Part shown: positions 55,356-63,466 of the stretch, piece after piece
Layout of the letters: each line of letters opens with the position of its first letter
Position numbering within the stretch: the stretch's first letter is position 1
IMG/VR virus record: IMGVR_UViG_3300025816_000008
Location: 25,976 to 89,975 of that record
Reading direction: 5' to 3' (one strand)
Source of the DNA: a virus
DNA: 64,000 nt
Made by a program: the position numbers and the translations under genes
Notes under the pieces: model-generated
Database searches by the model: none
Seen by the model: the letters and a program-made list of their open reading frames with translations, nothing else
What the model was told of the DNA's origin: nothing

Positions 55356-56041
55356 AAATGAATTCTGTAAAAGATGTTCGTCAATTCTTTGTTGATGAAT
55401 TAAATGATGAAGCATTCACTATTGATAAAACCGGAGCACGAACTATTGAGATGATCGGCGCATCATTTATTGCTGATGAACCATCTATATTCGGTAAACC
55501 GTCTCTTTCATATATTCAAAAAGAATTAGATTGGTATGATAACCAGTCGACTAATATCTTTGATATTAATAAAGAGTCTGGTGAAGATGCGCCTGCGGCT
55601 TGGAAATATGCTGCTAATACGCATGGTGAAATTAATTCAAACTATGGTCATCTGATTTATGCTAATAAATATTTTGATCAATATCAAAATGCATTGTCTG
55701 AACTAGACAAAAATCCCGATGGTAGGCGTGCTTCTATGATCTATAATCGGCCTTCTATTTGGGTGGAGTTTGACGAAAATGGAAAATCTGATTTCATTTG
55801 TACTAACGCTGTCACTTACTATATTCGTGATAATTTACTTCATTGTGTAGTCCAAATGCGGTCTAATGATGTAGTATTTGGCTATAAGAATGATTATGCT
55901 TGGCAACGACATGTACAAAATAAACTAGTAGAAGATTTAAATAATATCTATAGAGTTAAAGATCCGGTTAGTGCTGGTATGATGATCTGGCAGGTACAAA
56001 ATCTTCACGTATATGAAAGGCATTTTAATCTTGTCACATAA
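55352..56041 (+). CDS. Thymidylate-synthase-family enzyme, probable pyrimidine hydroxymethylase
   Basis: 229 residues. The catalytic Cys150 (DFICTNAV), phosphate-binding Arg170 (QMRSNDVVFG) and the LHVY element (His219, Tyr221) are present. Aligning FGYKNDYAW to the E. coli LGLPFNIASY block places Asp181 where Asn177 binds dUMP; Asn-to-Asp at this site is known to favour dCMP, as in dCMP hydroxymethylases. A ThyX gene at 63663 can supply dTMP, so this paralogue probably makes a hydroxymethylated nucleotide. A degenerate TS is the alternative. Confidence 0.75.
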   Translation: MKMNSVKDVRQFFVDELNDEAFTIDKTGARTIEMIGASFIADEPSIFGKPSLSYIQKELDWYDNQSTNIFDINKESGEDAPAAWKYAANTHGEINSNYGHLIYANKYFDQYQNALSELDKNPDGRRASMIYNRPSIWVEFDENGKSDFICTNAVTYYIRDNLLHCVVQMRSNDVVFGYKNDYAWQRHVQNKLVEDLNNIYRVKDPVSAGMMIWQVQNLHVYERHFNLVT

Positions 56042-56492
56042 TACTAATCGTCAACACAAATGGGATCTAAGATATTTAGAGCTGGCTAAAACTATTGCTG
56101 GATGGTCTAAGGATCCTTCAAGTCAGATTGGAGCTATTGCTGTAGGTTCAAAAGGACAAGTCTTAGCTCAGGGATATAATGGATTTCCTCGAGGAATGCT
56201 TGATAGTCCTAACTTATATAGTAACCGAGAAGAGAAATATGTCAGAATTGTTCATGCTGAAATGAACATGATTTATAATGCATCTTTTAATGGTGTGTGT
56301 TTAAATAAATCAACTGTTTACGTATCAGGTCTTCCTACTTGTTCTGATTGTGCAAAAGGACTTATTCAAGTAGGAGTTGCTGAACTAGTCATGCCACGAC
56401 AAAAGATTGATGAAAAATGGCATGACTCATGGCAAAGATCTAAGTCATATTACAAAGAAGCTGGTCTAAAATATAGGTGGGTAACAATATGA
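56013..56492 (+). CDS. Deoxycytidylate deaminase
   Basis: 159 residues. Zinc motif HAE (81-83) with LPTCSDC (Cys110, Cys113) and YLELAKTIAGWSKDPSSQIGA are diagnostic. It converts dCMP to dUMP. The ATG at 56013 lies within the TS-like gene; a TTG at 56031 giving a shorter start is also plausible in this genome. It sits between the TS-like and SGNH-like genes, linking it to pyrimidine supply for the cluster. Confidence 0.88.
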   Translation: MKGILILSHNTNRQHKWDLRYLELAKTIAGWSKDPSSQIGAIAVGSKGQVLAQGYNGFPRGMLDSPNLYSNREEKYVRIVHAEMNMIYNASFNGVCLNKSTVYVSGLPTCSDCAKGLIQVGVAELVMPRQKIDEKWHDSWQRSKSYYKEAGLKYRWVTI

Positions 56493-57460
56493 AAGTCATA
56501 ACGAATCCAATTAGCAATATTCCAGTAAATGCTAAGTCACATACTCTTGGTTGGTCACAGTTATGGCGCGATCAGCTTGACGCTTATATAGATAATAAGT
56601 GTACACCTAATGTTAGAAAAGCTAATACTGTTTATATTGATCATGGAGCTAACTTTGGAGGAACGTTAAATCTATTTGGCGGCGCCAATAAAGAAGTTTA
56701 TGATAAGTTGAATATAATTGCATCATGTAAAGATGTGGTCTCACTTGATTGGGACATGCCTGATTATGGAGCTATGTTAAAAAAAAGACTAAGCGCTAAG
56801 ACTACATACGAAGGAATCACTGAAGACTGGTGTGATTTACTATCCAGAAGGTTTAAAAATGTTAAATCACTTAAACAAGAAGAATTGGAATTAAATGATG
56901 CCATTATTGGAGACAGTCATACTTTGTCTTTTAGTGATAGTCGCGATATGGTTTTGCGTCATGACGGCAAGACTCTTTTTGGCTGTCTTAGGACCGGCCT
57001 TGGAAGTCTTACTCGGGGCATTAATACTGATAATTTCAATCGTATTACTTTCTGTTTGGGTTCAATAGATATTCGTCATCATCTACTTCGGCATCCTTTA
57101 GACATCGATTCTTTAATTAATTCTTATTACGAACAAGCTATGAAATATAGCAGTGATTCAACTGATGTTTGGTTTACTGCTCCAGTACCGGTAGAATTTG
57201 AGGGTCGACGCATTCCTAAATCTGGATTCTTTAAAAAAGAACCGTTTTACGGTAGCTGTGAACAGCGTAGAGATGTTACAGATATGTTTATAGCAGCTTT
57301 GTACAAACGAACTAGCAATGTTATACAACCACCAGCTGATTGGTATAACATGGATCCTCAAAAATATGCTGAAACTTATATGGAGCATGGTAGTAGTTTT
57401 CATATAGCTCCACCATTTTATAAAAGAAATAACTGGGGAGCATCAGTTTTTGCCACATAA
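56489..57460 (+). CDS. SGNH-hydrolase-like protein
   Basis: 323 residues from ATG 56489 (ATGA overlap; AGGTGG upstream); a GTG 12 bases earlier is less likely. Block I is IIGDSHTLSF (Ser143), a block-III-like GSIDIRHH lies at 191-198, and a late HGSSFHIAP (about 300-308) could give the catalytic His. The N-terminal 135 residues are not recognised. If an esterase or acyltransferase, it could add or remove an acyl group from a sugar or modified base. Substrate unknown. Confidence 0.55.
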   Translation: MKVITNPISNIPVNAKSHTLGWSQLWRDQLDAYIDNKCTPNVRKANTVYIDHGANFGGTLNLFGGANKEVYDKLNIIASCKDVVSLDWDMPDYGAMLKKRLSAKTTYEGITEDWCDLLSRRFKNVKSLKQEELELNDAIIGDSHTLSFSDSRDMVLRHDGKTLFGCLRTGLGSLTRGINTDNFNRITFCLGSIDIRHHLLRHPLDIDSLINSYYEQAMKYSSDSTDVWFTAPVPVEFEGRRIPKSGFFKKEPFYGSCEQRRDVTDMFIAALYKRTSNVIQPPADWYNMDPQKYAETYMEHGSSFHIAPPFYKRNNWGASVFAT

Positions 57461-58349
57461 TAATCACGTAATTGACTTAATCAATAAAGATTATCCTTTC
57501 CCTTGGAGTAGTCCTGAGGAAACTAAGGATTATTATTTAGAATTAGCAAAGGATTGGGAAGATCCTTATGGCCCTCCTGTAATTAAAGTACATGAGGGCA
57601 TTCGTGTTGTTAGAGACGATTACTTAGTTGGTAGTAAGGTTCGAGGTGGTGACTGTCTTATATCTTCTTTACCAGAAAATATAGACACCGTTGTTTATGT
57701 TCAACCAAGAACTGGTTTAGCCGGAGTAAGTATACTCGATGTAGCAAAAAGACATAATCTAAAAGTTAAACTTTTTATGCCTTCATCAAAAAAAATATCA
57801 CCACATCAGGCTTGTTGCATTGAACGTGGAGCGATAGTAGAATTTCATAGAATTGCTGCTATGCCTAATTTAAATGCCATTGCAAAGAAGTGGTCTGATG
57901 CACGATCTAATTGTTTCTTTGTTCCACTCGGATTAAAGCATGAATTGGTTACAGCTGGCATCGTTAAAGTTGCATCAAAAATTGATCCACCTGATGAGGT
58001 TTATACTGCCACGTCCACGGGCGTGCTCACACGGGGGCTTCAAATTGCTTGGCCAAATGCTAAATTTACATCAGTTTGTGTGTCAAGAAATATGAAAGCC
58101 GGAGAGCTTGGTATTGCTGAGGCAATATCCGAGCCGTTAGCATTTACAGCATCTGAGAAAAAAGATAAGCTTCCGCCATTTCCTAATATAGATACTTATG
58201 ATGGTAAAGCTTGGAAGTATATCCCAAAGAATTCAGATAAAGATATTTTATTTTGGAATGTAGGTGCAGAGCCAATATTGAATCGTTGGGCTATTATTGA
58301 TGAAACAAATTCTTATAGGAAGTGGCCAAAAGATGAGCTGGTTAAATGA
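57450..58349 (+). CDS. PLP-dependent fold-type-II-like enzyme
   Basis: 299 residues. TTG start at 57450 with GGGGAG 9 bases upstream, overlapping the preceding stop. VVRDDYLVGSKVRGGD (Lys63 as candidate Schiff-base lysine), then VYVQPRTGLAGVSILDVAK, VKLFMPSSKK and a late TATSTGVLTRGLQIAW are laid out like the tryptophan-synthase-beta/ACC-deaminase superfamily. Its place just before an aGPT-PPlase-like gene suggests it tailors an amino acid attached to DNA or makes the donor. Function is inferred from fold and context. Confidence 0.6.
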   Translation: MPHNNHVIDLINKDYPFPWSSPEETKDYYLELAKDWEDPYGPPVIKVHEGIRVVRDDYLVGSKVRGGDCLISSLPENIDTVVYVQPRTGLAGVSILDVAKRHNLKVKLFMPSSKKISPHQACCIERGAIVEFHRIAAMPNLNAIAKKWSDARSNCFFVPLGLKHELVTAGIVKVASKIDPPDEVYTATSTGVLTRGLQIAWPNAKFTSVCVSRNMKAGELGIAEAISEPLAFTASEKKDKLPPFPNIDTYDGKAWKYIPKNSDKDILFWNVGAEPILNRWAIIDETNSYRKWPKDELVK

Positions 58350-59352
58350 AGAAGCCCTAGACATTTTTGTCAACTATTATTATCCAAAAGCAAAGTGGCT
58401 TCAAAATAATGTTAATTGGGGTCCATTAGATTATGAAGGTCCAGAGGCAGCAAAAGCCATTGACGATCCTTTAATGCAAAAGATTGACATATACGACTGC
58501 TTTACTCGTAATGCAGCAGGATTTTCTAATGTACTTCAGGATCTTAGATTTGGATCTAAAACTCCAAAATGGAGATGGCAAAATAAAACACGTAGAGAAT
58601 TAAATACTAAAAATGATTCTATTAAATGGGACACTAAAACTTGGATGTATGTATTTTTAAGCCACCGCGTTACTGGTTCCGGCGCTTCATTTGAGAATGA
58701 TCATGGATATAGAAATAATATTATTCAGTTTTGGGGAAAGCATCGTGATATTAAAGACATGTCTGAGGACCTAGTTAGCGCTAAAGCTACTGGCAAACCT
58801 CTTTTTACATCAATCGGAAATCAACCACCTGCTCCAAAAAAGGGAGTATCTAATGTTGATTTTCTTGTTAAAGAGCTTCCAGACGTCATAGATAGATTAG
58901 GTGACTGGATTGTAAAAAGCAAAAGAGGTCATAAAGAAATTGTAGACTTTCTAAATGTTTATAACAAATCTGCCGGACACAGGAAATTTAATTTTCAATA
59001 TGCTGCCTTCTCAATGGATTGTTCTGATTATTTTCCAGAATATGCTGATGTTGATAGCCATACATACTTAGGTAATAACGCTATTCGGTGTATGAAAAAA
59101 CTGTCTGGTGGGTGGAAGCCGGATAGTTTTATGGATTTATTGAGAGAACAAACCGGCGGAAAACCAAAAGATTTAGAAGATGTAATGTGCGACTTTGTCA
59201 GGTTTGGGCAAAATTATGTTCCTAGAGGAAATGGAACCTTCGATCATATACCATCAACGTTAGCAAATAATTCGGGGTGGAATTCTGGCTGGGAACAGCG
59301 GCAGGGTACACCACCTCAAAAAGGTATACAATTAGAGGATTTTATGGTATAA
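58333..59352 (+). CDS. aGPT-PPlase/amino acid:DNA transferase-like protein
   Basis: 339 residues from ATG 58333, overlapping the PLP-like gene by 17 bases. Motifs: VTGSGASFENDHGYRNN (113-129), FQYAAFSMDCSDYFPEYADV (221-240) and LGNNAIRCMKKLSGG (246-260). The last two resemble the 'xFxxYExxxDL ... pGpGAxRgLxxLxG' pattern of HhH-glycosylase-like alpha-glutamyl/putrescinyl-thymine pyrophosphorylases, which place amino acids on 5-hydroxymethyl bases. No kinase partner is visible in the window. I am unsure of the subfamily. Confidence 0.5.
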   Translation: MSWLNEEALDIFVNYYYPKAKWLQNNVNWGPLDYEGPEAAKAIDDPLMQKIDIYDCFTRNAAGFSNVLQDLRFGSKTPKWRWQNKTRRELNTKNDSIKWDTKTWMYVFLSHRVTGSGASFENDHGYRNNIIQFWGKHRDIKDMSEDLVSAKATGKPLFTSIGNQPPAPKKGVSNVDFLVKELPDVIDRLGDWIVKSKRGHKEIVDFLNVYNKSAGHRKFNFQYAAFSMDCSDYFPEYADVDSHTYLGNNAIRCMKKLSGGWKPDSFMDLLREQTGGKPKDLEDVMCDFVRFGQNYVPRGNGTFDHIPSTLANNSGWNSGWEQRQGTPPQKGIQLEDFMV

Positions 59353-60173
59353 TGGCTAAAAAATTAAAAATATCCGTGATCGGTTGTGGTTTTGTAGGCA
59401 CAGCTGTTATTAATGGTTTTGATAAAAAATTATGTGATATTGCACCAATTGACATTAAGTATAATACCACAGTGTCAGATACTGATCCATTTTGTGATGT
59501 ATTTTTTGTGTGTTTACCTACACCAAGCGAGGATGATGGATCAGTTAACGCTGCACTTGTAATTGAAACTGTTAAATGGTTAAAGCTTAATAGAGCTGGA
59601 CACATCGTAATAAAATCAACCGTCACACCTGATATTATAGATAAACTTTCTGGTGATAGAGTAGTTTATAATCCTGAATTTTTAACTGAAAAATCTGCAG
59701 ATGAAGATTTCATTAATTCGGCAATGCATATATTTGGAGGGCATATTAAAGATACAAACAATATTGAAAAAATATATAAAAAATATAGTAAATGTAAACC
59801 TTGCCCATGCCACCATGTGACATTAAAAGAAGCAAGTTTTATTAAATACGGAGTTAATTGTTTTCTTGCCACAAAAGTATTATGGTTTAATCAATTCTAT
59901 AATATAATACAAAAACACGATTGTAATTTTGATGAGATTACTTATGCAATGAGATCAGATCCAAGGATTGGTAACTCTCATACGAGTGTTCCAGGATTTG
60001 ATGGCAAAATGGGTTTTGGTGGAGCTTGTTTTCCAAAAGATACTTCAGCATTTTTAGATTTTGCAATATCATTTTCAGTCCTAAATGAGGTAATACAAGC
60101 AAATAATAAGATTAGATCTGAATATACGAAAGATAAAAGAGAGCTTGAGCAAAATGTCTCTTTTAGTAAATAA
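59352..60173 (+). CDS. Shortened UDP-glucose/GDP-mannose dehydrogenase
   Basis: 273 residues from ATG 59352 (TAATG overlap); the earlier frame start lies inside the preceding gene. NAD-binding GCGFVG (11-16), YNPEFLTEKSA (106-116), EASFIKYGVNCFLATK (160-175) and catalytic Cys226 in GFGGACFPKD are all present. Bacterial enzymes are about 390-440 residues; the C-terminal nucleotide-sugar domain is missing here. It may work with another subunit or a different substrate. It ends just before the uvsX promoter. Confidence 0.85.
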   Translation: MAKKLKISVIGCGFVGTAVINGFDKKLCDIAPIDIKYNTTVSDTDPFCDVFFVCLPTPSEDDGSVNAALVIETVKWLKLNRAGHIVIKSTVTPDIIDKLSGDRVVYNPEFLTEKSADEDFINSAMHIFGGHIKDTNNIEKIYKKYSKCKPCPCHHVTLKEASFIKYGVNCFLATKVLWFNQFYNIIQKHDCNFDEITYAMRSDPRIGNSHTSVPGFDGKMGFGGACFPKDTSAFLDFAISFSVLNEVIQANNKIRSEYTKDKRELEQNVSFSK

Positions 60174-60176
60174 CTA

Positions 60177-60205
60177 TTTACATTACTTTCTTTCTATGTT
60201 ATAAT
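60177..60205 (+). promoter_or_regulatory. Sigma70-like promoter of uvsX
   Basis: TTTACA (60177-60182), 17 bases, TATAAT (60200-60205), 25 bases before the uvsX ATG. Both boxes are identical to those of the polymerase promoter. Confidence 0.88.
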
Positions 60206-60230
60206 AGTCCAATAATCAAAGGAGATATAA

Positions 60231-61283
60231 ATGTCGATTATGGATAAACTTAAAAAGAATTCAAAGCTTAAGGCCACTGAAGTTCTTTCTGAGTCTAAAT
60301 TTTTTAATGAAAAAGATATGATTTCAACTAGCGTACCAATGGTAAACGTTGCGCTATCTGGATCTATGGATGGTGGAATGACACCTGGACTAACGGTTTT
60401 GGCTGGTCCATCTAAACACTTCAAAACATCGTTTGCGCTTCTTATGGCAAGTGCTTATCTTAAATCTAAAAAGACGCAGGTAATGCTATTTTATGATTCA
60501 GAGTTTGGTTCACCTCAAGCGTACTTTGAGCAATTTGATATTGATACATCACGTGTTCTTCATACTCCAATTACAAATGTAGAAGAGCTTAAATTTGATA
60601 TGATTGCTCAGCTTGAAGGTCTAGAGTCTAAAGATGATGTCATTATTGTTATTGACTCTATTGGTAATCTTGCTTCGAAGAAAGAATTAGATGATGCTCA
60701 GAATGAAAAGTCTGTTGCTGATATGTCGAGAGCTAAAGCACTTAAAGGTTTATTTCGTATGGCAACACCCTATCTTGCTATGAAAAATATCGTAATGCTT
60801 GCAGTTAATCATACATATCAAGAGATTGGTTTATTTCCTAAAGCAGTAGTATCGGGTGGCACTGGGATTTATTATAGTGCTAATAATATTTGGATCCTTG
60901 GCCGCCGCCAAAATAAAAAAGGCACGGAAATTACTGGTTATGACTTTGTTATTAATATCGAGAAATCACGATTTGTAAAAGAAAAGTCTAAGATCCCTAT
61001 CTCAGTTTCATGGGAAGGTGGCGTAGAAGAATATTCTGGTTTACTAGAAGTAGCAATGGCGGGTGGCTATGTTGTTAAGCCGTCTAATGGTTGGTATTCT
61101 TCTGTCGATATGTCCACTGGTGAAGTGTCTGAAAAGAAAGTTCGTGAAGCAGGTACTCTTGAGAAAGAATTCTGGGATCCAATCTTTACTAATACAGATT
61201 TTAAAGACTTTATAAAAAAGCAATTTACTATTGGTTACAAATCTGATATAGATATGGATGAGATCTTAGAAATGGAGGCGTAA
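60231..61283 (+). CDS. uvsX: RecA-like recombinase UvsX
   Basis: 350 residues (T4 UvsX is 391). Walker A GPSKHFKT (59-66), Walker B VIIVIDSIGNL (137-147) and a GLFPKAVVSGGTGIYYSAN region typical of UvsX. It forms filaments on single-stranded DNA and promotes strand exchange, loaded by UvsY. An AAAGGAG site precedes the ATG; the stop abuts the next ATG. Confidence 0.95.
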   Translation: MSIMDKLKKNSKLKATEVLSESKFFNEKDMISTSVPMVNVALSGSMDGGMTPGLTVLAGPSKHFKTSFALLMASAYLKSKKTQVMLFYDSEFGSPQAYFEQFDIDTSRVLHTPITNVEELKFDMIAQLEGLESKDDVIIVIDSIGNLASKKELDDAQNEKSVADMSRAKALKGLFRMATPYLAMKNIVMLAVNHTYQEIGLFPKAVVSGGTGIYYSANNIWILGRRQNKKGTEITGYDFVINIEKSRFVKEKSKIPISVSWEGGVEEYSGLLEVAMAGGYVVKPSNGWYSSVDMSTGEVSEKKVREAGTLEKEFWDPIFTNTDFKDFIKKQFTIGYKSDIDMDEILEMEA

Positions 61284-61576
61284 TGCAGTACATTGAAAAT
61301 AAAGATTATGAATTTATTCCAGGAAATAATGATGATTGGCAAATTAGATTTTTAACCGGAGATTTTATAGAAAGTGTTATACAATATGGTACTATTCGTA
61401 TGGAAGATGGTGAACAGATGACGTTTGACTTTCATGTAGAAAATAGTCCAGATGAAACATTAAATTCAGAAAATGAAGAATTACAAAAACATGCTGGTGA
61501 TATTTTGATTTCTATTATTGAAGATGCTATTGAAAATAAAGCAAGTGATTTACACATTAATGAGGTAAAAGAGTGA
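61283..61576 (+). CDS. Small acidic protein between uvsX and 41
   Basis: 97 residues. NKDYEFIPGNNDDWQIRFLTGDFIESVIQYGTI is followed by an acidic helical C-terminus (SENEELQKHAGDILISIIEDAIENK). Proteins of this shape occur at the same position in T4-like phages, but I know of no assigned function. Coupled by overlaps to uvsX and to the GTG start of gene 41. Confidence 0.65.
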   Translation: MQYIENKDYEFIPGNNDDWQIRFLTGDFIESVIQYGTIRMEDGEQMTFDFHVENSPDETLNSENEELQKHAGDILISIIEDAIENKASDLHINEVKE

Positions 61577-62955
61577 ACACAAATATAGAACAAGTTGTTC
61601 TTAAAAACATTCTGACTAATGAAAAATATATGAGAAAGGTTTTGCCTTTTATTAAGGCAGAATATTTTGAAGGTATCTATAAAGAACTCTTCAAACAATC
61701 CGGCAAATTTGTTGCCAAATATAATAAACTACCGTCAGCAGAATCATTTAAAATCGAGATTGATTCTGCTGATAAGTTTAGTGATGATCAATATCGGCAA
61801 GCGGTAGAAATTATTCCAGAATTATTTACTGAAGAAGTGAGTGACGAAGATTGGTTACTTGATGCCACTGAAAAGTGGTGTCAAGATAGAGCTTTATTCA
61901 ATGCTGTTATGGAATCGATTAGTATTATTGACGGTAAGCACCAAACCTTATCAAAAAATGCTTTACCTGATATTCTGACTAAAGCTCTTGGTGTATCATT
62001 TGATACGAATGTTGGCCACGATTATCTTGAAGCATTTCAAGAACGTTATGAGTTTTATCATCGTGATGAAGAACGTATTCCTTTCGATATTGATCTGCTT
62101 AACGAAATTACAAAAGGCGGTTTACCACGTAAAACATTGAACATTATTTTGGCTGGAACCGGCGTAGGTAAGTCACTAGCAATGTGTCACTTTGCATCAG
62201 CCAACTTAACCGATGGTAAAAATGTTTTATACATTACTGCTGAAATGGCTGAAGAGCGTATCGCTGAACGTATTGATGCTAATCTTCTTAATATTCAAAT
62301 AGATCAATTGACCGATTTAAGTCAGTCAATGTTTGCCGAAAAGGTCCACAATCTTTCAACAAAAACAAATGGTAAACTTATTGTAAAAGAATACCCGACC
62401 GGCTCTGCTAATGTCGGTCATATGAGGGCGCTACTAAGTGAACTAAAGCTTAAAAAATCATTTATACCAGATATTATCTATATTGATTATTTAAATATTT
62501 GTGCTTCTTCTAGAATGAAAGGTATGGGCGGTGCTATTAATTCATATAATTATATTAAAGCAATTGCGGAAGAGTTTCGTGGATTGGCAGTTGAATTCGA
62601 TGTCCCGATTGTCTCTGCAACGCAAACGACGCGTAGTGGTTACGGTAACTCGGATGTTGGGCTTGAAGATACGTCTGAGTCTTTTGGATTACCCGCTACG
62701 GCAGATTTAATGATTGCTCTCATTGCAACTGAAGAACTTGAACAAATGAGTCAAATTGCTGTTAAACAATTAAAGAATAGATACAATGATCCAACGTTCC
62801 ATAAAAGATTTGTCATTGGTGTTAATAGAGCTAAAATGAGATTATTTGATGCCGATGAAAGTTCTCAAACATTAATGAATGATACTCCGGTATTTGATAA
62901 TTCATCTATTGGTGAAAGAATTGCTAATAGCAGTTTTGAAGGATTTAAATTATGA
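61573..62955 (+). CDS. 41: Replicative DNA helicase gp41
   Basis: 460 residues (T4 gp41 is 475). GTG start with GAGG 7 bases upstream, overlapping the preceding TGA. DnaB-type motifs: AGTGVGKS (194-201), IIYIDYLNIC (301-310) and a late YNDPTFHKRFVIGVNRAKMR block. It unwinds DNA 5'-3' on the lagging strand and works with a primase, possibly the PrimPol-like protein at 52129. Confidence 0.95.
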   Translation: MNTNIEQVVLKNILTNEKYMRKVLPFIKAEYFEGIYKELFKQSGKFVAKYNKLPSAESFKIEIDSADKFSDDQYRQAVEIIPELFTEEVSDEDWLLDATEKWCQDRALFNAVMESISIIDGKHQTLSKNALPDILTKALGVSFDTNVGHDYLEAFQERYEFYHRDEERIPFDIDLLNEITKGGLPRKTLNIILAGTGVGKSLAMCHFASANLTDGKNVLYITAEMAEERIAERIDANLLNIQIDQLTDLSQSMFAEKVHNLSTKTNGKLIVKEYPTGSANVGHMRALLSELKLKKSFIPDIIYIDYLNICASSRMKGMGGAINSYNYIKAIAEEFRGLAVEFDVPIVSATQTTRSGYGNSDVGLEDTSESFGLPATADLMIALIATEELEQMSQIAVKQLKNRYNDPTFHKRFVIGVNRAKMRLFDADESSQTLMNDTPVFDNSSIGERIANSSFEGFKL

Positions 62956-63209
62956 AACAAACCGAAGCCGAATGTCTTGTTGTAGCAAGTGAGGAGTGTG
63001 CTGAGCTAACTAAAGAATGTATGAAAATTTTACGGTTTGGTATGAGCGATAAGCACAAAGAAAATCTTATAAATGAAATGGGTGATGTTCAATGTATGTT
63101 AGATTTATTAGGTGATTATTTTAATATTTCTAGTGATAATATTTTAGAGGCATCTACAGCCAAAAGAGAAAAACTAAAAAAATATAGCAACTTAATTGGA
63201 GATAAATAA
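62952..63209 (+). CDS. Second MazG-like nucleotide pyrophosphohydrolase
   Basis: 85 residues. EECAELTKECMK (EExxE-type) and LINEMGDVQCMLDLL (ExxD-type) give the single-domain MazG signature. It could degrade particular dNTPs, which would fit a phage with a modified base. It begins inside the gp41 stop (ATGA) and ends against the next ATG. Distinct in sequence from the copy at 51741. Confidence 0.8.
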   Translation: MKQTEAECLVVASEECAELTKECMKILRFGMSDKHKENLINEMGDVQCMLDLLGDYFNISSDNILEASTAKREKLKKYSNLIGDK

Positions 63210-63466
63210 TGGGTAAAGAAACATCACAGGGTATTCACAGTACTGTGAGTAAATCAATTCGTAAAGCTATGAGGAGAGACTATATGTCTTCAGGAGACAG
63301 GTTTATGAATCAAATGAAAGCTTTAGCACAAGGTAAAGATGTAGTATTTACAATTGAAAATCCAAACAAAGAAGAAACAAATAAGCGTTTTATTAGACAA
63401 AAGGTGTCTGGTAAAAACTACTTGAATTCACGAAAAGGAACTTTTATAATGAAGGACGCACAATAA
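63209..63466 (+). CDS. Small basic hypothetical protein
   Basis: 85 residues, Lys/Arg-rich (VSKSIRKAMRRDYMSSGDRFMNQMKAL; TNKRFIRQKVSGKNYLNSRKG). The basic character suggests nucleic-acid binding. Overlaps on both sides place it in the 41-thyX run. No family recognised. Confidence 0.6.
   Translation: MGKETSQGIHSTVSKSIRKAMRRDYMSSGDRFMNQMKALAQGKDVVFTIENPNKEETNKRFIRQKVSGKNYLNSRKGTFIMKDAQ

Noticed and set aside
59325-59353. TATACA-N17-TATAAT match at the start of the dehydrogenase gene
   Set aside because: The -10 box overlaps the ATG itself, so it could not drive this gene, and translation there is explained by the TAATG overlap.
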